A stretch of DNA of 64,000 bases, from assembly GCF_945859705.1 (NCBI RefSeq), contig NC_079137.1, positions 79,133,150 to 79,197,149 of the forward strand, given 5' to 3'. The position numbers and the translations under genes are program-made. Source of the stretch: Episyrphus balteatus (taxonomy: Eukaryota; Arthropoda; Insecta; Diptera; Syrphidae). A model generated the notes under the pieces. It ran no database searches, was not told the DNA's origin, and saw nothing but the letters and a program-made list of their open reading frames with translations. Of the stretch, positions 34,345-45,280 are shown one piece after another; the stretch's first letter is position 1, and each line of letters starts with the position of its first letter.

Positions 34345-35951
34345 TTTCCAAAACTGCATAGATAATGGCTGGTTCCATTGAAAATTGTTGATTAATTTTA
34401 CAGTAAAATTTTTATGACAGATTTGTATACAAGAAGTAAGACAATAACTTAGCTGAATTATGTTATTTAACTGTATTTTTGCATTTTTTATTATTATTTT
34501 TATTTTGATAAGAATAGTCTCTTCTTCACGATAATTTTTACAAATAAATTTCGCTTTATATTTCTGCAGATTTTGATCATGGCTACACTTTTAGCAACAT
34601 GTTTAGCAACTTCTTTGAAATAGCTATTAGAAAAGAGAGGGTTGATTTTTAGAGATGAAGAAACTAAATGGGAGAGAGCGAGATAGGTAATGAATGTTGA
34701 TACAAACACCAACAAGGAAAAGAAAAAAACTTTTATTTTCTGCAAGGATTTATATTTTTTTCTCAATTCTCAATAGCAACTAAAAATATAATTTAAGTTT
34801 AAATGCGATTTTTCTTGAACAAAATCGTGTGAAAAACTATTTCAACCCTCAAATTATTGCAGAGATAATCACAACAGAGAAATCCTTCGCAACATTAAAA
34901 AGTGATCTTTCATGAGTGCGAAAGAGTGAGCGATATGTTATTCTATAAAACGGAATTCAAGAATAGTAAAAAAAAAATGGGAGAAAAATCAGTTTTGTAA
35001 TGGAATGGTGTGGGCGGTTACTTGAAGCAGGATGATGATGAAGTTTATTTACCGTTTTGGTAATTTTTTTTTTTTCATTATCTAGGGTAGGTAGATATAA
35101 AGCCATTCATATTTTTATAAAGTAGACGTCTGTACAATTTCTTTTTTGTTGCATTTTATGTAAGATACTTTTTTTCTTTCTTTTATTCTATCTATTTGCG
35201 AGATCATGTAAAGTGGACATTTAGGTAGTTAAATGGTAGATAAGTTCGTAACTATAGTAGATACATATACTTTGTATACTATAGGCACAGATAATATACC
35301 TAATCATAATTTATTATCTGTGCTATAGGTACATTGATTTCTTTATTTCATAACCACCGATTGAAAAGGAGGTTTGCTTTAGCCAAACAGGTGCTAAGTA
35401 AAAAAAAAAACTAGAAAAACGAACAAAATACATAAGTTTCATGTAAGAAGATGCTTTCTAGGTAGGTATATCGACTATACAAAAAATACGAAATAATAAG
35501 AAATGCTTAAGCCTTTAAACAAGGAACTTGTAGCAAATTCAGACAATGTGAATCGTTATTGCAATAGGTACCTACAGAGATATCCAAAAGAAAATATTTA
35601 CAAATTACCTGACACAAGTAAGAAAAATCGTATAGGTTTTTTTTCATCCTTAATGCTAACTAGTATGGTTAGCATATTCCATATAAAATATAGGTAGGTA
35701 GGTAGGTATAACACATTATAATCTAATAGGTATAGGTATACTGTCTGCATTTACATGGGTGATAGGTACCTGCCTACCTATGTAAAAAAAACTTCTAGTC
35801 ACTACTTATAGTTCTTTAACCTCAAATTAATATAAATAAATGCAGTTTTTTTTCATGCAGAAGGGTGACTGACATTAGGTAGGTATAGGTTTTGTTTTGT
35901 TTATTTAGATAGGTAAATACTTAAAACCATTGTTTTTGCTGACATAAAATT
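34345..35951. other. FB5 central spacer, no transposase recognised
   Basis: It is about 1.6 kb, AT-rich and single copy. Frames of 60-90 codons occur on both strands but are low-complexity and match no family I know. Visible structure is a hairpin at 35279-35328 (CTATAGGCACAGATAATA against its complement with one bulged base) and TAGG/CCTA runs (about 35692-35708 and 35768-35780). The spacer could be captured host DNA or the remnant of a once-coding centre. Confidence 0.7.
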
Positions 35952-38876
35952 AGACCAGCCACAGAAAGATTTTGGAAAATAGGCTATCACAAACAAACTA
36001 GGTTGTCACAAACGATTTCTTTAGAAAATTCTATTAGTTTAAACAATTTCAAATGGAATGAGTAAAAATTTAGACCAGCCACAGAAAGATTTTGGAAAAT
36101 AGGCTATCACAAACAAACTAGGTTGTCACAAACGATTTCTTTGGTAAATTCAATTAGTTTAAACAATTTCAAATGGATTGAGTAAAAATTTAGACCAGCC
36201 ACAGAAAGATTTTGGAAAATAGGCTATCACAAACAAACTAGGTTGTCACAAACGATTTCTTTAGAAAATTCTATTCGTTTAAACAATTTCAAAGGGAATG
36301 AGTAAAAATTTAGACCAGCCACAGAAAGATTTTGGAAAATAGGCTATCACAAACAAACTAGGTTGTCACAAACGATTTCTTTGGTAAATTCTATTCGTTT
36401 AAACAATTTCAAATGGAATGAGTAAAAATTTAGACCAGCCACAGAAAGATTTTGGAAAATAGGCTATCACAAACAAACTAGGTTGTCACAAACGATTTCT
36501 TTAGAAAATTCTATTCGTTTAAACAATTTCAAATGGATTGAGTAAATATTTAGACCAGCCACAGAAAGATTTTGGAAAATAGGCTATCACAAACAAACTA
36601 GGTTGTCACAAACGATTTCTTTAGAAAATTCTATTAGTTTAAACAATTTCAAATGGATTGAGTAAATATTTAGACCAGCCACAGAAAGATTTTGGAAAAT
36701 AGGCTATCACAAACAAACTAGGTTGTCACAAACGATTTCTTTAGAAAATTCTATTAGTTTAAACAATTTCAAAGGGAATGAGTAAAAATTTAGACCAGCC
36801 ACAGAAAGATTTTGGAAAATAGGCTATCACAAACAAACTAGGTTGTCACAAACGATTTCTTTGGTAAATTCTATTCGTTTAAACAATTTCAAATGGAATG
36901 AGTAAAAATTTAGACCAGCCACAGAAAGATTTTGGAAAATAGGCTATCACAAACAAACTAGGTTGTCACAAACGATTTCTTTGGTAAATTCTATTCGTTT
37001 AAACAATTTCAAATGGAATGAGTAAAAATTTAGACCAGCCACAGAAAGATTTTGGAAAATAGGCTATCACAAACAAACTAGGTTGTCACAAACGATTTCT
37101 TTAGAAAATTCTATTCGTTTAAACAATTTCAAATGGAATGAGTAAAAATTTAGACCAGCCACAGAAAGATTTTGGAAAATAGGCTATCACAAACAAACTA
37201 GGTTGTCACAAACGATTTCTTTACAAAATTCTATTAGTTTAAACAATTTCAAATGGATTGAGTAAATATTTAGACCAGCCACAGAAAGATTTTGGAAAAT
37301 AGGCTATCACAAACAAACTAGGTTGTCACAAACGATTTCTTTAGAAAATTCTATTAGTTTAAACAATTTCAAAGGGAATGAGTAAAAATTTAGACCAGCC
37401 ACAGAAAGATTTTGGAAAATAGGCTATCACAAACAAACTAGGTTGTCACAAACGATTTCTTTGGTAAATTCTAATAGTTTAAACAATTTCAAAGGGAATG
37501 AGTAAAAATTTAGACCAGCCACAGAAAGATTTTGGAAAATAGGCTATCACAAACAAACTAGGTTGTCACAAACGATTTCTTTAGAAAATTCTATTCGTTT
37601 AAACAATTTCAAATGGAATGAGTAAAAATTTAGACCAGCCACAGAAAGATTTTGGAAAATAGGCTATCACAAACAAACTAGGTTGTCACAAACGATTTCT
37701 TTAGAAAATTCTATTAGTTTAAACAATTTCAAATGGATTGAGTAAATATTTAGACCAGCCACAGAAAGATTTTGGAAAATAGGCTATCACAAACAAACTA
37801 GGTTGTCACAAACGATTTCTTTAGAAAATTCTATTAGTTTAAACAATTTCAAAGGGAATGAGTAAAAATTTAGACCAGCCACAGAAAGATTTTGGAAAAT
37901 AGGCTATCACAAACAAACTAGGTTGTCACAAACGATTTCTTTGGTAAATTCTAATAGTTTAAACAATTTCAAAGGGAATGAGTAAAAATTTAGACCAGCC
38001 ACAGAAAGATTTTGGAAAATAGGCTATCACAAACAAACTAGGTTGTCACAAACGATTTCTTTAGAAAATTCTATTCGTTTAAACAATTTCAAATGGAATG
38101 AGTAAAAATTTAGACCAGCCACAGAAAGATTTTGGAAAATAGGCTATCACAAACAAACTAGGTTGTCACAAACGATTTCTTTAGAAAATTCTATTAGTTT
38201 AAACAATTTCAAATGGATTGAGTAAATATTTAGACCAGCCACAGAAAGATTTTGGAAAATAGGCTATCACAAACAAACTAGGTTGTCACAAACGATTTCT
38301 TTAGAAAATTCTATTAGTTTAAACAATTTCAAAGGGAATGAGTAAAAATTTAGACCAGCCACAGAAAGATTTTGGAAAATAGGCTATCACAAACAAACTA
38401 GGTTGTCACAAACGATTTCTTTGGTAAATTCTATTCGTTTAAACAATTTCAAATGGAATGAGTAAAAATTTAGACCAGCCACAGAAAGATTTTGGAAAAT
38501 AGGCTATCACAAACAAACTAGGTTGTCACAAACGATTTCTTTAGAAAATTCTATTCGTTTAAACAATTTCAAATGGAATGAGTAAAAATTTAGATCAGCC
38601 ACAAAAAGATTTTGGAAAATAGGCTATCACAAACAAACTAGGTTGTCACAAACGATTTCTTTGGTAAATTCTAATAGTTTAAACAATTTCAAAGGGAATG
38701 AGTAAAAATTTAGACCAGCCACAGAAAGATTTTGGAAAATAGGCTATCACAAACAAATTAGGTTGTCACAAACGATTTCTTTAGAAAATTCTATTCGTTT
38801 AAACAATTTCAAATGGAATGAGTAAAAATTTAGACCAGCCACAGAAAGATTTTGGAAAATAGGCTATCACAAACAA
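35952..38876 (-). repeat. FB5 right-arm array, about 25 units of 120 bp
   Basis: These are the same 120-bp units as in the left array, in inverse orientation, recognised by TAGACCAGCCACAGAAAGAT every 120 bp. The array is about 1 kb longer than the left one. Variant combinations again repeat every four units: the four units around 37201-37680 match those around 37681-38160, and the next four largely follow the same order. Variants such as GGTAAA or AGAAAA and TTAGTTT or TTCGTTT are shared with the left arm. Confidence 0.95.
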
Positions 38877-39511
38877 TTTGTTAAACCACAAACGATTTTG
38901 TTAGTAAATTCGAAATATGTTAACAATTTTCAATAGAATGAAGTTAAACATTAGATAAGGTTAAGCCATAAGAGTTTAGATGAAAATGGTAGTCGCTGAC
39001 TTATTTTGATTAATAATTAAAAATTCAAACTCCATTTCCCTTCATTGAAGTAGAAACAACAGTCGTTTTTGCTTACAATCAATCTCCTATACTTGTATAC
39101 ATTTGCAACATGTTGCTCACCTCAAAGTATAAAAACTCACCTCAGCATCATGAATCCTATACATAGCTCCGCCCATATTGATAAACAAAATGAAAGTGTG
39201 GTGAAATTTAATTAGTTTTTCTTATTTTTCTCGAAAACTAAGTTGTCACAAACGATTTTATTGATATATTCGGGAGTCACAAACGATTTCTGATCGAATG
39301 AGTATAAAAAAGTCCATACTATTTCAGTTTTGAAAAAAAAAATGGCTAACTGGTACTTTTTTTTTAATTTGTTAATAACTAAAAAACTAGCGAGTCACAA
39401 AACTTTTTATTGCTGTCACAAACAGTCACAAACGAATCACAAACGAATGGCATAAAAAAAAATTCAAAAAGTTGATTTTTTAAAAATTAAAATGGCTATC
39501 TGGGAGCATCT

Positions 39512-39520
39512 CCGACATTT
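39512..39520. other. Right 9-bp target-site duplication of FB5
   Basis: CCGACATTT follows the last FB5 base (39511) and is identical to 31763-31771. Confidence 0.92.
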
Positions 39521-40139
39521 AGGGCAAAATTATGTTGAATGAAAAATTTTTTTTTTGTTATTTGACTTTTTTGAGAAAAAATAAAAATGCAGTTTTATTG
39601 CCACTGCTTTAAATATTACGTATACAAAGTTTAATCAAAATCGTTAGAGCCGTTTTCGAGAAATTCGTAATATCGTATTTTTTTGTATGGGAGGTATACG
39701 TTCTAAACGAGATATAAAAAAACAAAAAAAAACCAACTTTCAGAATTCCATAAAAATCATCTATACCAAATTTGAAGAAAATCCATCCACCCGTTTAGGC
39801 TGTGGAAATGTGTACAGATGGACGCACAACCGCACAGACGCACAGACGTACAGACGCACGGACGGAATTGCGAGACCCACTTTTTTGGAATTCTCCATCA
39901 TCGTAATGTTGGTTTTGATTAAAACCTCAATTTTTTTTTTCGACACGAAACCAATACTTGCCCTATATAGAGCAAGTAAAAAGTGGATATTTTCTAAACG
40001 CGACGTTGTAGAAAGTTTAATTTTTTTTTAATCGATAGATAAATTCATTGTAAGGCTGACAGTGGCATTGACAAAATTCTTAAAAATTTCAAAACCAAGT
40101 TATAAATGGTTTTTTAAAACTAAAACATGAGGTAGACCT

Positions 40140-40445
40140 TTGACAAAATAGTGATTATAGGTAGGGAAAATTTCATTTGACAATTTGAAAATCGTCATTC
40201 GAAAGCTAGTCAAAAACAAAGTTAAGAGTCTGATCTGATACGGATTTTTTTAAGTCTCTGCGTTTCGAAATATGAATTTAAAAAAAAAAAACACTTTGGG
40301 GTATTTTTGGGTGGATTTTTATTTTTATAAATTTTTCGTAGCGTTTAAAAAATCTCAAACTTAAAGAACATATATAGTTTATGACCGTGCGCATGCTTGC
40401 GCAAATTTATATTTTAAAATGATTTTTGACCGAATAACGTCCCAA
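40140..40445 (-). repeat. Dispersed repeat family C, copy 2 (inverted)
   Basis: On the minus strand it reads ACGTTATTCGGTCAAAAA, then CACCCAAAAATACC, then TTTCCCTACCTATAATCA. This is the same order of landmarks as copy 1 at 30515-31045. The palindrome-like GTGCGCATGCTTGCGCA lies at about 40387-40403. Confidence 0.5.
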
Positions 40446-41243
40446 GTTTTTTGACCGTTTTTAACCATTTTTTATTTTTATCTTTTTCTTTCAACAGATA
40501 AATTAATTAAATATATATACTGTAAATAGATAATAGGCAGGACTATATATTTGTGCAAAATTTCAATCACTTTCGTATTCACAATTTTCAGATAACTGTT
40601 AATTAAAGTTCTATTTTTCAACACGTTCTTAGAAAAAAATTAATTTTTATGGAGTGAGAAGATTAATATTTTTGCTTTTTGTAGATGTAACACAGACATG
40701 ATCGGTATAAAATTTATTATAGGTTGTTACAGAAAAAAAATGGATTTTTCGGTGATGGGAGTGATTTTTTCACTTTTTTATAAGAAATGGTTGTTTTTAA
40801 TAAATTATTTTAATACTTTTTGCGCATTGTAAAAATTCAAAAAGTTTTTAATTGTTTAGAAGAAATATTAAGCTTTTTAATGGTTTTTTTTTTTTTTTTT
40901 TTTTGTAATCTCTTCAAATAGAAAAATTAATATAATGAGAAAAGAAAAAAAAAGATAATTTATTTTAGTTTTTTCTTATAAATTATGATAGGGTTCAAAA
41001 AGTTATTCCGGTTTTCTACAAAACATACAGATATAAATATGTAAGGTGTTAATCATTGGCTTAAGCGATTTATTATTGCATACATTTTTTTACAAGAAAG
41101 TTGTAAATAATTTTTAGATAATATTTTTTAACAACATGTTTACTTATGACGTTATCACGTAAAATCATCGTCCATAAACCGGATTTACAGACAACCACTT
41201 TTTCAAAACGAGTTTCGAGCTATGTTATCATAAAAAGTTGGGA
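40446..41243. other. AT-rich sequence, no gene seen
   Basis: It includes a 20-base-scale T tract at about 40886-40905. No exon, RNA gene or element border was found. Confidence 0.5.
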
Positions 41244-41271
41244 CACTGGGGTGTATGCGCAACATTTTTTT
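41244..41271 (+). repeat. Isolated terminal repeat of CACTGKGGYGTATG type
   Basis: CACTGGGGTGTATGCGCAAC followed by a T tract matches the ends of the element at 59111-60450 (CACTGTGGCGTATGCGTA on the inward-reading strand). It also matches an oppositely oriented end at 49268-49281. It is probably one end of a decayed or rearranged element of that family; its partner end is not obvious nearby. Confidence 0.5.
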
Positions 41272-41420
41272 CTATAGAATTCTTAAATAACACCGGCACA
41301 CAAAAAAAAAGTGGCATGTACTTTATACCAGACCTTCCTACCGATATATTGTATTTGGACCATCTGAACACGAATTTCAAGTCCGGTCACCCACCAGTTT
41401 TAAGCAAAATTCAAAATACT

Positions 41421-41600
41421 TTGGACTGAGTGAACCAATTTTTATAATTCTTTTTTTATTGGAAAGCTGGTGCCCGAAGCGTGGTCCCATTTCAATTTTT
41501 ACCGGTTTTGGCTATATAAACTATGAGAAAAACCATAAAACCCAGTTTGGATCCATGGAAGTCGGTTTTATTTTTTTTGCTAAAAATGATTATTATATTT
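41421..41600 (+). repeat. Dispersed repeat family E, copy 1
   Basis: CTTTGGACTGAGTGAACCAA, then TGGAAAGCTGGTG, GTGGTCCCATTT, GAAAAACCATAAAACCC and GGAAGTCG run in the same order as at 49503-49685. Sequences of this kind, often after a CGACTTCCAAAAAGGAGGAGG-like stretch, are common dispersed repeats in insect genomes as far as I recall. I could not check this. Confidence 0.7.
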
Positions 41601-44520
41601 ATTATTCTGGCATCAACAGTTAATACATATTATATCAAATAAATTTCAATAAATTAAAATGTTTCCAAAATAAATATTTACTGGAAAAACAAATAACCCT
41701 ACTCTTGAATTATTAAAAAAAAAAACCCTCTTAAATGCTCAAAAAAATTAAGTTGTTCCAAAGTGAATACAAATCTTTTAAGTTCTTTCAAAATTTTAAT
41801 ATAAATGCCTTTAAATATCTCAAAATTACTCAAATTACACAATTAAATTATTCAATGTCCTAAAGGAATGGTATAAGTATTTTGATCTCTTTTCTTTAGG
41901 GGATATCTTTCTTTTGCCTTATTTTGTTTTAATTTTCTGCTTAAAATATTTTTACAAAAATTGCTAAATTCAAAAAAAAGGATCCCTAAATACGCATTTA
42001 TCAAACAAATAAAAATTCATCAAATCAGCTTTCCCTCCTGTTGTTTTTTTTTTTTTACATTTTTTTCCTTGTTTTTGTTGTGTGTTGTCGCTTTCTTTTA
42101 TTATTTTTATTTCTTTTTTTTTTTAAGAGAAAAGAAAAACAAACAAAAAAATAATGCTTTCGGATATGATTAGCTGAAATTCCGTACACTTACTTAAAAG
42201 GAAAAAAAAAAACGTTCCATATCCATCTATCAAACCCTTTGACGTTAATCCGCTCAGAAAAAACATAAAAAAATAAACAAAGTCAAGTTTGTATTTTAGA
42301 AGGTTTTTAAAAAACAGAAATTCAACCCAATCCATCTATCATTCTTGTATAATGTTTTTTTTCAGTTTGTTTGTCCTTGGAACATCTCCATTTTTACTCT
42401 GCGTGTCTTCACCATCTTCACCACCATACACCGCTCCCATCCACTCAATTAAGCTTTTTTGTGGTCTGTCTCCTTTGTTATGCAAAAAACCCTTTATATC
42501 CCCCACACACAATCATACAATCATATTTGTCGATACACACGTATCTGGTGTACTCCAAAGGACCTCATGAAAACACTGTCTATTGTTCAAAACACACATT
42601 TCGATATCTACTCGTTGAACATGCCTCCATATCGCTCTCAACTCGAACTCCCCCAATTCAAATTATATGTTTGGGGATTTTGTGTACTTTGAGAAATAGA
42701 AGACTGTGTGTGCTCTGCCTCTGGAAATCAGGATCAAGACTAATATTTGACAAACGAACCATCTGGCATCTCTGGACTCGAATTGGCTCTGTGTTCCCTA
42801 TCGCAAAAGGCCAGGGTACATCATCATCGTAAAAGCACTTCATTGTAACTTTGTGCTTCTATTTTTTTGTCTTGTAACTTTTTGTCCAAAAATTCACAAA
42901 ACGATTGTGTGTCAGCATCAACATTGACCCGGAGAACTATTCTTTACTTTTTTGGAACTTTGCCTGATGCCCGAGTCCGATTGGAATATGGAATGCCCAT
43001 TCAATATATTTATAACACAAAAGTTTTCCGACCCCCCTTTTTCCCCTCTCCCCTATTCGCTATTCATTACGACTTAAGACACAGTTGGACATGAATCCTT
43101 AAATTCTATGTTTGCTTCGAATTGAATGTTAGGACTCGAACTCGAAGGATTACTTTTATTTTATTTTATATTATTTTCGGGGGATCGGTAGAGTGTAGGG
43201 GAGTTCGAGAGTTCCAGCAGCAGGCCGTAATTGGTAATCAGAAATTCCATTCACTTGCTGATTGATTTATTTTAAGCTGTTTATCCGCTGACGCCTGCTT
43301 GATCCTTAGAGCGAGTGAATTTAGCAAAATGTGGTGTATATTTCAATTCGAACTTTCGGGTTGGAAGGAGCAAAGGATACCGTGGGGAATATAGAGGACA
43401 TGGAAGCCAGATTGTTGTTCAATAAAAACAAATAGAAACTAATTAAGAGTGACAGGTGACATCGGGTCGGGTATTTGTGGTTATCGTTTGCTTTTTATTG
43501 ATTGGAGGCATGAATAACACAAAAATGAATAAAAAACAAAATAAAAAGGAAAAACAAATTTTCGAGGGAAAATATAATATAAAAACGGTACAGAGAGTGA
43601 TTTTAGGCTGGAAATAAAGTTGTGTTTTATTATTCGTGACTTTTTTTTTATATTTTTAAAAGTTAAGTCTTTTTTTGCTTTCAATTCAAAAGTTATGAGT
43701 TTTTTTTTGTTCTTTTTATTTAAAGAAAAAAATATTGTTGTTTTATTTGAAAGGATACAAATATACTTTTTTTTTGTTGGTATTATTCTTTTCAGAAGTT
43801 ATAGATGAACTTTTGAAAAGGTTGTTTAATTTGATGAGTCAGTTGACCTTTTTTTTTTTCATCATATTTTCGCATCCGGGTTTAATTTTTTTTATGGCGA
43901 ACATTCTCAGCCAGCATAAAGTTTGTTATTTGATTTATATTTTTATTTTTTTTTTGTTTGAAAAGTTAAATTTTACGCAGAAGATGAAGGTGTGAAAGGC
44001 TTTTGATTGGAAATTGTATTTGATTGAACTTTCTGTAAAAGTTTTTTTTTTTCTTTATTTTTTATTTAATTTTATGGTTAACCTTTTGTTGATATTGAAA
44101 AATCATTTAATTGACTGTGGTTTTTTTTTAAGCTAAGAGTAATCACTTGAGGTAAGGGTAAAAGTAATGGTGGCCATTTAATTTATAACAAGAGAGGTAG
44201 TATCTCACTTTACAATAAGTATAGAATGACACAAGCAGTGCGGTCTTTCTTTTGAGAAAATGTTATAAGTTTAAAACATTTTTTGTAAATAAATTGCGAA
44301 ACTATAATTTAAAAAAAGTATTACTATTGCTTGAACAAGAAACGATTGCTTATAATTTGTTTTAGTAAGAAACACTTCCGAATTAAGTTAAGTTTTTAGC
44401 GCAGATAAAAAAAACTCTAGATTAAAAATCAAGATATTAAGAGTTGCCAATAAAATAAAAAAAAAAATTAAAATCCAATTTTATTCACCGCTGCCTGAAA
44501 TAAGGACAACTTTCAAAAAT
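41601..44520. other. Unique sequence; possible regulatory islands; no gene supported
   Basis: 41601-42350 is AT-rich with A/T tracts. 42360-43090 is CT-rich on the plus strand. A long frame there starts at TTG and encodes an implausible H-, C-, S- and L-rich peptide, so I reject it. About 43195-43370 is less AT-rich, complex in sequence and contains several TAATTG/GATT words, which is how conserved non-coding elements often look; this is a guess. 43480-44440 is T-tract-rich and featureless. Confidence 0.4.
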
Positions 44521-44590
44521 TGGCCTTATTTCACTTTTCAAAAGAGAATGAAACCCACTTTTCACTTTGGGTGAGTGAAATAAGGCCAAA
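44521..44590. repeat. Short hairpin, 16-bp perfect stem
   Basis: TTGGCCTTATTTCACT (about 44521) is repeated as its exact complement AGTGAAATAAGGCCAA (about 44575-44590), separated by about 38 bp. A third similar word, CTGAAATAAGGACAAC, lies just upstream (44496-44511). Confidence 0.7.
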
Positions 44591-44674
44591 TTGCTCTTTT
44601 ATAGAAACAATTTGGCTTAGTGTCATAAAGACCCAAAAGTTAAAAAAAAACTGTGTCTTTAAATAAGAAGTACC

Positions 44675-45280
44675 TAGTCTAAAAGCTCCTTTAACACTTC
44701 TTTAAGCAATATCTCTCCTCTTTAAGGCTAACGCCATGAAAACTAGAGCAATTTTACCAATACTAGAGCAATGATACAATACTCCTATAGCACTTCTGCA
44801 AAGCTCCTATAACATTCCTTTGAGCAATTTTGCTCCTCGTTAAGGATTGCGTCATTACATTCAGTTACCGAAGCTAAAAGTTACTTTGTAGTTTTTAATA
44901 CTCCTAAAGTACTTCTATAAAGCTCCTTTAAAACTTCTTTAAGCATTAACTCTCCTCTTTAAGGCTTGCGTGTGGAAAAGTAAAGTAATTTTTAATTTTT
45001 TACCAAAGAAAATCAGCATTTTGTATATACTCCTATAGCACTTCTATAAAGCTACTATAACACTCCTTTAAGCAATTTTGCTCCTCGTTAAGGATTGCGC
45101 CATAACATTCAGTTACTAAAGCTAAAAGTTACTTTGTAGTTTTTTAATACTCCTAAAGTACTTCTATAAAGCTCCTTTAGCACTTTTTTGAGCTATATCT
45201 CTCTAATTTAAGGCTTACGTCATGAAAACTAAAGAATTTTTGCCAAAGAGCAAACAAAATCAGCATTTTATATTGTTACA
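44675..45280 (+). repeat. Tandem repeat, period about 249 bp, built of two half-units
   Basis: ACTCCTATAGCACTTCT occurs near 44781 and 45029, and ATACTCCTAAAGTACTTCTA near 44897 and 45146, each pair about 249 bp apart. Within each unit the two halves are themselves related (ACTCCTAWAG, then ACTTCT, AAAGCTCCT, TTTAAGCA and CTCCTCKTTAAGG), so the array began as a repeat of about 120 bp that later duplicated as a dimer. About 2.4 units are present. Confidence 0.85.

Larger units (their letters stand above)
31772..39511. mobile_element. FB5: 7.74-kb foldback transposon with 120-bp arrays
   Basis: The terminal inverted repeat starts AGATGCTCCCAGATAGCC at 31772 and ends with its exact complement at 39511. 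Arms consist of about 630 bp of outer sequence, nearly identical between sides, followed by tandem arrays of a 120-bp unit. Between the arrays is a 1.6-kb spacer with no transposase that I can recognise. A perfect 9-bp duplication, CCGACATTT, flanks it, and the neighbouring B1 repeat shows the site with a single copy. Long inverted arms made of tandem subrepeats plus a 9-bp duplication are the hallmarks of Drosophila FB elements, which have been linked to Mutator-like transposases, so I infer a non-autonomous FB/MULE-type element. Family membership cannot be proven from this copy. The near-identity of the arms suggests recent activity or gene conversion. Confidence 0.93.
31742..39981 (+). repeat. 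Dispersed repeat family B, body copy B2, split by FB5
   Basis: The first 30 bp (31742-31771, GATATTGGGGAAGAGCCGAC onward) and the remainder (39521-39981, AGGGCAAAATTATGTTG onward to GAGCAAGTAAA) join into a unit matching B1. FB5 occupies the gap. The right part again has the CCGTTTTCGAGAAATTCG, (CGCACAGA)n (39833-39864) and GAGACCCACTTTTTTGGAA landmarks. B2 differs from B1 by a 13-base extra piece near 39530 and by fewer CGCACAGA units. Confidence 0.85.

Noticed and set aside
32401..38876. CRISPR array
   Set aside because: The 120-bp units are contiguous with no unique spacers, and the context is a eukaryotic transposon.
40886..40905. Poly-A tail of a retroposed element (minus strand)
   Set aside because: No recognisable element body or target duplication adjoins the T tract.
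42371..42832. 153-codon open frame as a gene or exon
   Set aside because: It starts at TTG after a T-rich CAG; the H/C/S/L-rich product reflects a CT-rich strand and matches nothing known.
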